Shown here: positions 1-7,063 of the stretch, piece after piece
Numbering within the stretch: position 1 is the stretch's first letter
How the letters are laid out: each line of letters starts with the position of its first letter
Assembly (NCBI GenBank): GCA_003497555.1
Contig: DNNS01000235.1
Coordinates: 1 to 8,282, forward strand
Direction of reading: 5' to 3'
Length of the DNA: 8,282 bases
Source: Spirochaetia bacterium
Lineage (GTDB): Bacteria > Spirochaetota > UBA12135
Notes under the pieces: model-generated
Database searches by the model: none
What the model saw: the letters and a program-made list of their open reading frames with translations, nothing else
Told to the model about the DNA's origin: nothing
Program-made: the position numbers and the translations under genes

Positions 1-14
1 AAATTTGCACCTTC

Positions 15-43
15 TTGACATTTTACCTGCAATGAATTATAAT
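15..43 (+). promoter_or_regulatory. Sigma-70-type promoter of the sugar-acid operon
   Basis: TTGACA at 15-20 and TATAAT at 38-43 both match the consensus exactly and are separated by the optimal 17 bp. Transcription should begin near 48-51, giving a leader of only about 27 bases before the LacI-family start codon at 77. The promoter lies inside the longest possible open frame of the regulator, which starts at 5, and this is a main reason for rejecting that start. Confidence 0.85.
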
Positions 44-44
44 A

Positions 45-66
45 TTTATGCTATCGATGGCATAAA
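45..66. promoter_or_regulatory. Probable LacI-family operator over the transcription start
   Basis: The core TATGCTATCGATGGCATA (47-64) is an almost perfect palindrome with 16 of 18 positions symmetric; two further pairs extend it to 45-66. It is centred on a CG step (55-56). LacI/PurR-type operators are even-length palindromes with a central CpG into which the hinge-helix leucine inserts. The site covers the predicted start of transcription just downstream of the -10 box, so bound repressor would block initiation. The protein encoded at 77-1051 is the obvious candidate ligand, implying autoregulation of the whole operon. Its binding here is inferred. Confidence 0.7.
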
Positions 67-76
67 ATACGACAAA

Positions 77-1051
77 ATGCTTACAATTAAAGACATTGCA
101 CAAAAAGCCGGATGTTCGGTGCGGACTGTATCAAGAGTAATCAATAACGCTGTAAATGTCAAAGAAGAAACCAGGGAAAATATTATTTCCATAACCCGTC
201 AATACAAATATTCCCCGGATCCCCTGGCGAGGTCTTTGAAAACCAAGAAACGTTATACTATTGGCGTCATTTTAGGCGCTATTGACAGTGACGTTAACCG
301 CGAACGCCTTGAAACCATGACGCGCCTTTTCAATACGGCAGGTTATGCCATGCTGGTCAGCCGGGCGCGCGATCAGGAAACCGAAGACGAACTTATCAAG
401 CGCTTTATCCCGCGTTCCGATGCGCTGGTGATTTTTACCAATATGCGTTTTCCAAAAACCGCACTATTATCTGCCATTAACAAGGAAGATTATCCGTTTT
501 TCCTGATTGATCCTGAATGCCGTACGGATTTTCCTGCTGTTTATATCAATCGGGCTTCCGGCTACCGCGATGCCGTAAAATACCTGGCTGAAAAAGGCCG
601 TAAACATCAACTGCTTGCCCTGGAAAACAACAAAAGAGAATCCCGTATTAACGGGTTTAAAAATGGCCTGCTGGAATCAGGCATAATTTTTAAAAATGAA
701 ATGATTATCGAAGCCGAAACAGGTTTTGCCGGAGGCCGTGCCCTCACACAGATTATAAATAATACATCCGAACCTGTAAACGGCATTATCTGCCAGAGCG
801 ATAAAATGGCCCTGGGCCTTGTTTCCGGCCTGCTGGAAAAAAATCTCCGCGTGCCTGAAGATATTTCCGTAATCGGTTTCGATAATGATAACTATTCCGA
901 ATATACCACGCCGCAGCTTACCACCATTATGCAGGGAGGAAGCTCCATAGGCGTTTATATTTACGAGCAAATTTTGGAAAAAATCGAACATGGAATACCT
1001 ATTAAAAGCCGAATCTTTGATACAAAATTAATAATAAGAAAATCAGCATAA
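77..1051 (+). CDS. LacI/GalR-family transcriptional regulator
   Basis: A 324-residue DNA-binding regulator of the usual family length. Residues 3-24 form the LacI helix-turn-helix (TIKDIAQKAGCSVRTVSRVI). The hinge follows at 46-55 (SPDPLARSLK), where Leu54 matches the leucine that wedges into the central CpG of the operator. The rest is a periplasmic-binding-protein-like effector domain with family landmarks: RINGF (190-194), CQSDKMALG (239-247) and GFDN (267-270). I chose the ATG at 77 rather than the in-frame ATG at 5 because it starts directly at the helix-turn-helix and leaves the promoter and operator upstream. There is no clear Shine-Dalgarno sequence before it. The next gene begins 12 bases after its stop, so it is the first gene of the operon it probably controls. 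The effector is not deducible; a sugar acid such as a uronate, aldonate or KDG is the natural guess. Confidence 0.93.
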   Translation: MLTIKDIAQKAGCSVRTVSRVINNAVNVKEETRENIISITRQYKYSPDPLARSLKTKKRYTIGVILGAIDSDVNRERLETMTRLFNTAGYAMLVSRARDQETEDELIKRFIPRSDALVIFTNMRFPKTALLSAINKEDYPFFLIDPECRTDFPAVYINRASGYRDAVKYLAEKGRKHQLLALENNKRESRINGFKNGLLESGIIFKNEMIIEAETGFAGGRALTQIINNTSEPVNGIICQSDKMALGLVSGLLEKNLRVPEDISVIGFDNDNYSEYTTPQLTTIMQGGSSIGVYIYEQILEKIEHGIPIKSRIFDTKLIIRKSA

Positions 1052-1063
1052 TCAGGAGGAAAT

Positions 1064-1915
1064 ATGCAGAAATATGATTTCAGCGGATTAAAAGGAAAAA
1101 TATGCGCCCTTACCGGCGGTGGCGGAGTAATCGGCATGGCTATGGCCAGGGCATTTGCCGCTGCAGGAATTAAAATGGCGATTCTTGATCTTAAAAAAGA
1201 TATTGCTGAAAAAGCAGCTAAGGAAATTGAAAAAGAAACCGGTACCAGGGCAGCCGGCATAGAAGCCAATGTGCTGGATGAAACATCTCTGGAAAAAGCA
1301 TCGGCGGAAATAAAACAGCAGCTCGGACCGGTTGATATTCTTGTTAACTGCGCCGGTGGAAATTCCCCCAAGGCTACTACCCAGATTGAGATCATGAAAG
1401 AAGCTGACAAAAAAACTCCTGAAAAAACCTTTTACGGCCTGGCGCTTGACGGTTTTAAATTTGTTTTTGATCTGAATTTCATGGGCACCCTGCTTCCTTC
1501 CATGATTTTGACTAAAGATATGCTGCAAAGCGGCAGCGGAGTAATTCTTAATATTTCTTCCATGAATTCCTTTAAGCCGCTGACCAAAATACCGGCCTAT
1601 TCGGCAGCCAAGGCAGCTGTAAATAATTTTACCGAATGGCTTGCCACTCATCTGGCCCAGGTGAATATTCGGGTAAATGCCATTGCTCCCGGATTTTTTC
1701 TTACCAATCAGAACCGTTTTCTGCTTACCGATGAAAAGACCGGGGGGCTTACCGAACGCGGGAAAAAAATTATTAACGGTACGCCCATGGGTAAGTTCGG
1801 CGAGCCTGAAGACCTCTGCGGAACAGCTCTTTTTCTGGTATCTGATCTTTCGTCTTTTCTAACCGGTGTGGTTATTCCGGTAGACGGCGGATTTAACGCT
1901 TATTCAGGCGTATAA
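1064..1915 (+). CDS. uxuB: SDR-family D-mannonate (fructuronate) oxidoreductase, UxuB type
   Basis: A 283-residue short-chain dehydrogenase/reductase, expected to interconvert D-fructuronate and D-mannonate with NAD(H) in cytoplasmic hexuronate breakdown. The Rossmann motif TGGGGVIG is at 17-24, with Val where typical SDRs have a Gly; this resembles the TGGGGV form I associate with SDR-type mannonate oxidoreductases. Asp42 at the end of the second strand favours NAD over NADP. NCAGG (95-99) followed by NSPKATT (100-106) is the strongest family marker. The catalytic set is Ser166, Tyr179 and Lys183 (YSAAK). The C-terminal GEPED and DGG segments are typical. AGGAGG at 1054-1059 precedes the ATG. 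A gluconate 5-dehydrogenase or another aldonate dehydrogenase remains possible; the SDR fold is certain, the substrate is probable. Confidence 0.78.
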   Translation: MQKYDFSGLKGKICALTGGGGVIGMAMARAFAAAGIKMAILDLKKDIAEKAAKEIEKETGTRAAGIEANVLDETSLEKASAEIKQQLGPVDILVNCAGGNSPKATTQIEIMKEADKKTPEKTFYGLALDGFKFVFDLNFMGTLLPSMILTKDMLQSGSGVILNISSMNSFKPLTKIPAYSAAKAAVNNFTEWLATHLAQVNIRVNAIAPGFFLTNQNRFLLTDEKTGGLTERGKKIINGTPMGKFGEPEDLCGTALFLVSDLSSFLTGVVIPVDGGFNAYSGV

Positions 1916-1938
1916 TAAAATAATTACAGGAGAATAAA

Positions 1939-3021
1939 ATGTCATTAAACATTCCAAAACCCGAAAACAAAAAACACGACTTTGCAGCGCTCGGCGCCCT
2001 GGTAACCAGGCTTGATCCGGGTATTATTCCTTTTTCCTTGGCCAGTCATTATGATCTGCACGTATCAGGCGGCGAATATAATGTAGCAGCCAATCTGTCC
2101 CGCTGTTTCCGCCTGAAAACCGCGATTGTAAGCGCCATGGTTGATAACCCCATAGGCATGAGAGTGGAAAATGCAGTGCGCGAAGCCGGTGTATTTCCAT
2201 ATTATGTGCGCTTCAAGCACGACGGAGTACGCGGCCCCAATATGGCCCAGGTATGGAGCGATCGCGGCCAGGGCGTACGCGCTCCGGTAGTTTTTTATAA
2301 CAGATCAAATGAAGCTGCCGGCCTGCTGAAAAAAGGCAGTATCAACTGGAAAGAAGTCTTTGACGGCGGAGTACGCTGGTTTCATTCCGGCGGAATTTTT
2401 TCCGCTCTTTCTGAAACTACTGCTGATTTGGTAATCGAGGGCATGCAGGAGGCCAAAAAAGCAGGAGCAATTACATCTTTTGATTTAAATTACCGCGCCA
2501 AACTATGGGCTGTATCCGGCGGAGCAGAGCGCGCTCCCAAAATACTCGGCAAGATTGTAGAGCATGTTGATGTACTGGTAGGCAATGAAGAAGATCTGCA
2601 GATGGGGCTTGGCCTGGAAGGTCCGAAAGTAGAAAATAAATCCAAACTTGATACCACGGCTTTTTTCGGCATGATGGAAACAGTTACCAAAAAACTTCCC
2701 AATATCAAAGCTGTTGCTACAACTCTGCGCGAAGTGCACTCCACCAACCGCCATTCCTGGGGCGCAGTACTCTGGCTGGATGGAAAAAGCTATCAGGCGC
2801 CAACCTGCGAACTTGATGTTTATGACCGGGTAGGCGGCGGCGACGGGTTTGCTGCCGGGCTTATGTACGGCCTGCTTTCCGGCAAAACTCCCGAGGAATC
2901 ATTAAAACTCGGCTGGGCGCACGGCGCACTGCTTACCACATTTCCGGGAGATACAACCATGGCCGGCCTTGAACAGGTGGAAGCTTTTGCCAAAGGCGGC
3001 TCAGCCCGCATTCAAAGATAA
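1939..3021 (+). CDS. kdgK: PfkB-family sugar kinase, probable 2-keto-3-deoxygluconate kinase
   Basis: A 360-residue ribokinase-like (PfkB) kinase, somewhat longer than the 310-340 residues common for KDG kinases. It is expected to convert KDG plus ATP to 2-keto-3-deoxy-6-phosphogluconate. The substrate-side motif SGGEYNVAANLSR is at 43-55. FDLNYRAKLW (181-190) resembles the D-x-N-x-R-x-x-L-W segment of KDG kinases. The PfkB signature DRVGGGDGFAAG is at 296-307, with Asp302 as the expected catalytic base; it reads GGGD instead of the common GAGD, a variation seen in this subgroup. AGGAG at 1928-1932 precedes the ATG, 23 bases after the SDR stop. Neighbouring mannonate oxidoreductase supports KDG as substrate, but another keto-sugar acid or sugar cannot be excluded. 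Confidence 0.75.
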   Translation: MSLNIPKPENKKHDFAALGALVTRLDPGIIPFSLASHYDLHVSGGEYNVAANLSRCFRLKTAIVSAMVDNPIGMRVENAVREAGVFPYYVRFKHDGVRGPNMAQVWSDRGQGVRAPVVFYNRSNEAAGLLKKGSINWKEVFDGGVRWFHSGGIFSALSETTADLVIEGMQEAKKAGAITSFDLNYRAKLWAVSGGAERAPKILGKIVEHVDVLVGNEEDLQMGLGLEGPKVENKSKLDTTAFFGMMETVTKKLPNIKAVATTLREVHSTNRHSWGAVLWLDGKSYQAPTCELDVYDRVGGGDGFAAGLMYGLLSGKTPEESLKLGWAHGALLTTFPGDTTMAGLEQVEAFAKGGSARIQR

Positions 3022-3032
3022 CGGCGGCCATA

Positions 3033-4316
3033 GTGCTTTATTTTGCCAAAGGATCCCCAGATACCGAGCTTTCCGCAGATGAAATAAAACAGGGGCTTTT
3101 TACGGCTTTTGAAAAAATCGGTAAAAAGAAAAAAGTTCTTGCCCTGCCTCCTGATTTTACGCGTTTTCACTCCCGCGCCGGAGAGCTAACCGGCTATGCT
3201 TATGAGTATTATAAACAGACTCTGACCGATATTCTGCCGGCGCTTGGCACTCATTATGCCATGACTGAACATGAAATTAATAAAATGTTCGGAAATATAC
3301 CGCTTAATCTTTTCCGGGTGCATGACTGGCGAAGTGATGTTGTCACCCTCGGCGATGTTCCGGCTGATTATGTAAAACAGGTTTCCGGCGGCGCCTGTGA
3401 TTTTTCCTGGCCGGCCCAGGTGAACAAACTTCTGCTAAACGGCGGGTATGATCTTATTTTTTCTCCCGGACAGGTAGTTCCGCACGAAGTAGTAGGCATG
3501 GCCAATTACAATAAAAATATTTTTGTCGGAACCGGCGGAAGGGAAGGAATAAATAAAAGTCATTTTGTGGGAGCAGCCTACGGCATGGAGCGCATCATGG
3601 GCAGGGCCGATACTCCGGTGCGCAGTCTTTATAATTATGCTTCGGAACATTTTGCCTCCCGGCTGCCGGTTTTATATGCCCAGACCGTACTCAGCAAAAA
3701 CTCCAAGGGCGCTTTGGTCTGCCGCGGGCTTTTTATCGGATGCGACAGTGAATGTTTTTACCAGGCAGCCGAACTCTCGCTAAAAGTAAATTTTACCATG
3801 CTTGATGAACCTCTTGCCAAAGCCGTGGTTTTTCTTGATCCGGAAGAATTTAAAAGTACCTGGCTGGGCAACAAGGCAATTTACCGCACGCGCATGGCAA
3901 TTGCCGACAGGGGTGAGCTGATTATTCTTGCTCCGGGAGTCAAGGAATTCGGCGAGGATAAAGAAATTGACCGTCTGATACGCGCCTACGGTTACCGGGG
4001 AACACCCCTTACCCTGGAGGCAGTGAAAAAACAGGCTGAGCTTTCCGGAAATTTAAGCGCAGCTGCACATTTAATACACGGTTCAAGCGAAGGAAGATTT
4101 AAAATTACCTATTGCCCCGGCAGGCTTACCCGACAGGAAATCGAGAATGCGGGTTTTGACTGGGAAGATTTGAAAAAAATGTCCGAACTTTATAATCCGG
4201 ACAAATTAAAAGACGGATTCAACATCATAAACGGCGAAAAAATATTTTTTATATCAAATCCTGCGCTTGGCCTCTGGTCGACCAAAAGCAGATTTGGCAG
4301 CAAGGAGCAGAAATGA
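3033..4316 (+). CDS. LarA-family nickel-pincer 2-hydroxyacid racemase/epimerase homolog (DUF2088), possible gluconate 2-epimerase
   Basis: A 427-residue homolog of lactate racemase LarA, which moves a hydride at C2 of a 2-hydroxyacid with a nickel-pincer cofactor bound to a lysine. Visible family elements are PDFTR (40-44, matching the DHTR segment), GTHYAMTEHE (72-81, with His74), and the block 151-177. In Lactiplantibacillus plantarum LarA the key residues are His108, His174, Lys184 and His200; here His74, His151, Lys161 and His177 match, with the 10- and 16-residue spacings His-Lys-His exactly conserved. It is therefore probably active, not a degenerate relative. Some LarA homologs act on longer acids including D-gluconate (2-epimerisation to D-mannonate), which fits the adjacent mannonate and KDG enzymes. 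The start is GTG, the only plausible start after an in-frame stop, and lacks a good Shine-Dalgarno; it lies 11 bases after kdgK, suggesting coupling. Cofactor genes larB, larC and larE are absent here. Confidence 0.8.
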   Translation: MLYFAKGSPDTELSADEIKQGLFTAFEKIGKKKKVLALPPDFTRFHSRAGELTGYAYEYYKQTLTDILPALGTHYAMTEHEINKMFGNIPLNLFRVHDWRSDVVTLGDVPADYVKQVSGGACDFSWPAQVNKLLLNGGYDLIFSPGQVVPHEVVGMANYNKNIFVGTGGREGINKSHFVGAAYGMERIMGRADTPVRSLYNYASEHFASRLPVLYAQTVLSKNSKGALVCRGLFIGCDSECFYQAAELSLKVNFTMLDEPLAKAVVFLDPEEFKSTWLGNKAIYRTRMAIADRGELIILAPGVKEFGEDKEIDRLIRAYGYRGTPLTLEAVKKQAELSGNLSAAAHLIHGSSEGRFKITYCPGRLTRQEIENAGFDWEDLKKMSELYNPDKLKDGFNIINGEKIFFISNPALGLWSTKSRFGSKEQK

Positions 4317-5596
4317 AAAAATATGCAGTCTGCGGAATCAGCAACCGCGCCATAGGGATGTTCATCAGGCCCATTATGGAAAAATTCGGAACCAGCGCTG
4401 TTTTATGCGCTGTGCTTGATCCGGATGCGCGCAGGTATGAAGTTTTAAAACAAAACTGCCCGGGAGCTGAAAAAATTCCTTTTTATCAGGGGGAAGAAAA
4501 GTTCGGCTCCATGTTGAGCGAAACCAGGCCGGATGTAATAATCTCCGCCGGAATTGACCGTACGCATATGTCGTATATTCTCAAAGCCCTGGAAAATAAT
4601 CTCGATGTGCTTAGCGAAAAACCCATGGTCACCACTGCCGAAGACGCCGGTAAAATATTAGCCGCGGAAAAAAAGAGCAGGGGCAAAATTACCGTAACTT
4701 TTAATGTCCGGTATAATCCGCTAAGTATGGCTGTAAAAGATATTATTCACGAGGGAAAAATCGGCAGGATTACATATGTGGATCTCAACTGGTGTGTGGA
4801 TACATATCATGGATCCAGCTATTTCATGCGCTGGAACCGCTTGCGTAAAAATTCAGGCGGACTTTCCATTCATAAAAGCACTCATCATTTTGATTTGATA
4901 AACTGGTGGATAAATCAAAAACCGCTCGAAGTATCGGCTTTTGGAGCCAGAAATTATTTCGGGCCGGAGAGTGAATATAACCCGGCGAAAAAAGACGGAA
5001 GACATTGCGGCTCCTGCGCTGAACGGGAACAATGCCGGTATTACTCGCGCTGGCATTCGCGTACCGATGATGCTGCTCCGGCAGATGATCATCTGAATAC
5101 CGTAAACAAGGGGCGCGCGGCCGGCGATTATACCGGCTATTCTCCCGATATGTGTATTTATGATTCAGAAATTGATATTGAAGATACCTATGTGGCAAAT
5201 ATCAGATACGATCAAGGCGCTTTTCTTTCATATTCCGTAAATTTCAGCGCTCCCTATGAAGGTTTTCGCGTAACTATCAATGGTACCAAAGGACGGCTGG
5301 AAACCTGCGAATACCAGGCGCCTGATCGGCTTACCTTTACTCCGCCCGAACAGACTATTGATTATTTTCCGCTTTTCGGAGCGCGCCAGACAATACGTGT
5401 GGTAAAAAACAAAGGCGGTCATGGCGGAGCTGACCCGCTTCTGCAGGAAGATTTATTTATCTCGCCGCTTGTCCGCCCTTATGAGATGAACGCGGGAAGC
5501 CTGGCCGGAGCTCTTTCTGTAGCCATGGGCGAGGCTGTCTGGAAAAGCAGCAAGGAAAATAAAATTATCCGGATCAATGATCTCTTAAAATTTTAA
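4313..5596 (+). CDS. Gfo/Idh/MocA-family oxidoreductase with cysteine cluster
   Basis: A 427-residue NAD(P)-dependent sugar or sugar-acid dehydrogenase of the glucose-fructose oxidoreductase family; the exact substrate is not recognised. The N-terminal Rossmann domain begins at residue 3 (KYAVCGIS). The family motif EKP is at 102-104 with the catalytic-region lysine Lys103, followed by NVRYNP (131-136) and GGLSIHKSTHHFDL (182-195), which carries the His/Asp of the active site. An insertion at 231-245 contains Cys232, Cys235 and Cys241, and Cys281 follows; together they could bind a metal such as zinc. The ATG overlaps the preceding stop (ATGA), so translation is coupled, and AGGAG at 4303-4307 serves it. 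Its place in the operon suggests oxidation or reduction of a related aldonate, uronate or keto-acid. Family assignment is firm; substrate is open. Confidence 0.85.
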   Translation: MKKYAVCGISNRAIGMFIRPIMEKFGTSAVLCAVLDPDARRYEVLKQNCPGAEKIPFYQGEEKFGSMLSETRPDVIISAGIDRTHMSYILKALENNLDVLSEKPMVTTAEDAGKILAAEKKSRGKITVTFNVRYNPLSMAVKDIIHEGKIGRITYVDLNWCVDTYHGSSYFMRWNRLRKNSGGLSIHKSTHHFDLINWWINQKPLEVSAFGARNYFGPESEYNPAKKDGRHCGSCAEREQCRYYSRWHSRTDDAAPADDHLNTVNKGRAAGDYTGYSPDMCIYDSEIDIEDTYVANIRYDQGAFLSYSVNFSAPYEGFRVTINGTKGRLETCEYQAPDRLTFTPPEQTIDYFPLFGARQTIRVVKNKGGHGGADPLLQEDLFISPLVRPYEMNAGSLAGALSVAMGEAVWKSSKENKIIRINDLLKF

Positions 5597-5617
5597 TAAA
5601 GTAAAGGAGAAAAAATT

Positions 5618-7063
5618 ATGAATGCAGACATCGGATTAATCGGGCTGGCGGTAATGGGCGAGAACCTGGTACTCAACATGGAAAGAAACGGTTTCACCGT
5701 GGCAGTGTATAACCGTACAGTTTCAAAGGTAGATGAGTTTACCGGAGGCAGAGGCGCCGGAAAAAAAATTATCGGCTGTAAAACCATTGAAGAACTGGTA
5801 AAAAATCTCAAACGGCCGCGCAAGGTTATGCTGATGGTAAAAGCCGGAGCACCGGTTGACGAGTTTATTGAACAGCTCATTCCTCAACTGGAAGCAGGCG
5901 ATATAATAATTGACGGCGGAAACTCGCATTACCCCGATACAGACCGCAGGACAAAACACGTCGAGTCCAGGGGCCTGCTTTATATCGGCACCGGAGTTTC
6001 CGGCGGTGAAGAAGGCGCATTAAACGGCCCATCCATTATGCCCGGCGGTTCCAGGGCTGCCTGGACGCATGTCAAACCGATTTTTCAGGCTATTGCCGCC
6101 AGGGTGGAAGACGGCCCCTGCTGCGACTGGGTAGGCGAAAACGGAGCGGGTCATTTTGTAAAAATGGTTCATAACGGAATTGAGTACGGTGACATGCAGC
6201 TGATTTGTGAAGCTTACCATATTATGAAAAGCCTGCTTAAAATGAAACCAAAGGAAATGCATGAAGTTTTTGCACAGTGGAATGAAGGCAAATTGGGAAG
6301 TTATCTAATTGAAATCACGCGCGATATTATGGCTGTAAAAGATGATGATAAAAAACCGTTGATTGATAAAATTCTTGATACGGCAGGACAGAAGGGAACA
6401 GGCAAGTGGACAGCTATTGCCGCTCTTGATCATGGCATTCCTCTAACTTTGATCGGCGAGGCAGTTTTCAGCCGCTGTCTTTCTGCTATTAAAGATGAAA
6501 GAGTTGCCGCTTCCAAAACGCTTAAGGGGCCGAAAACCAAATTCAGCGGGAAAACCGTTAAATTTATAAACATGCTGGAAGAAGCGCTTTATGCTTCCAA
6601 AATTATGTCCTATGCCCAGGGGTACAGTCTGATGGCGGCAGCTGCAGCAGAAAACAAATGGAATCTTAATTACGGAGGTATTGCCCTCATGTGGCGCGGA
6701 GGCTGTATTATCCGTTCGGTTTTTCTTGGTAAAATCAAAGAAGCTTTTGACAATAATCCGGGTCTGAAAAATCTGCTGCTTGATCCGTTTTTCAAAAAAA
6801 CCGTTGACAAGGCACAGGAATCATGGCGCAGGGTGGTCAGTTCCGCTGTGGAAAACGGAATTCCGGTTCCGGCTACCGGTTCAGCCCTGGCTTATTATGA
6901 CGGTTACCGCAGCGCTTTTCTACCGGCCAATCTGCTGCAGGCGCAGCGAGATTATTTCGGTGCTCACATGTATGAGCGTATCGATAAACCGCGCGGCAAA
7001 TTTTTTCACACTAACTGGACCGGCCGGGGCGGGGATACAGCCAGCAGTACGTATAATGTCTAA
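5618..7063 (+). CDS. gnd: 6-phosphogluconate dehydrogenase, decarboxylating
   Basis: A full-length 481-residue enzyme that converts 6-phosphogluconate to ribulose 5-phosphate and CO2 in the pentose phosphate pathway. The dinucleotide-binding motif GLAVMG is at 9-14, and NRT (32-34) after the second strand is the usual NADP-binding signature. Substrate and catalytic residues are all present: GGNSHY (100-105), SGGEEGA (128-134), KMVHNGIEYGD (182-192, with Lys182, His185, Asn186 and Glu189), and the signature ILDTAGQKGTGKW (252-264). The C-terminal tail has RDYFGAHMYER (444-454), whose His and Arg reach the partner active site in the dimer. AAAGGAG at 5603-5609 precedes the ATG. Its presence beside mannonate/KDG genes, without a gluconokinase or glucose-6-phosphate dehydrogenase in view, is unusual and implies that gluconate or 6-phosphogluconate is part of this pathway. 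Confidence 0.96.
   Translation: MNADIGLIGLAVMGENLVLNMERNGFTVAVYNRTVSKVDEFTGGRGAGKKIIGCKTIEELVKNLKRPRKVMLMVKAGAPVDEFIEQLIPQLEAGDIIIDGGNSHYPDTDRRTKHVESRGLLYIGTGVSGGEEGALNGPSIMPGGSRAAWTHVKPIFQAIAARVEDGPCCDWVGENGAGHFVKMVHNGIEYGDMQLICEAYHIMKSLLKMKPKEMHEVFAQWNEGKLGSYLIEITRDIMAVKDDDKKPLIDKILDTAGQKGTGKWTAIAALDHGIPLTLIGEAVFSRCLSAIKDERVAASKTLKGPKTKFSGKTVKFINMLEEALYASKIMSYAQGYSLMAAAAAENKWNLNYGGIALMWRGGCIIRSVFLGKIKEAFDNNPGLKNLLLDPFFKKTVDKAQESWRRVVSSAVENGIPVPATGSALAYYDGYRSAFLPANLLQAQRDYFGAHMYERIDKPRGKFFHTNWTGRGGDTASSTYNV

Noticed and set aside
5..76. N-terminal extension of the LacI-family protein to the ATG at 5
   Set aside because: The extension would be translated from DNA containing the consensus promoter and the operator, and the family's helix-turn-helix begins right after the ATG at 77.
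1088..1651. Long minus-strand open frame opposite the SDR gene
   Set aside because: It is antisense to a gene with intact SDR motifs, has no ribosome binding site, and its low-complexity Phe/Gly-rich translation is a typical shadow.
6780..7055. Upstream extension of the SGNH hydrolase frame inside gnd
   Set aside because: It overlaps the well-conserved C-terminal part of 6-phosphogluconate dehydrogenase in another frame and looks unlike any SGNH protein; the GDS motif begins 12 residues after the ATG at 7056.
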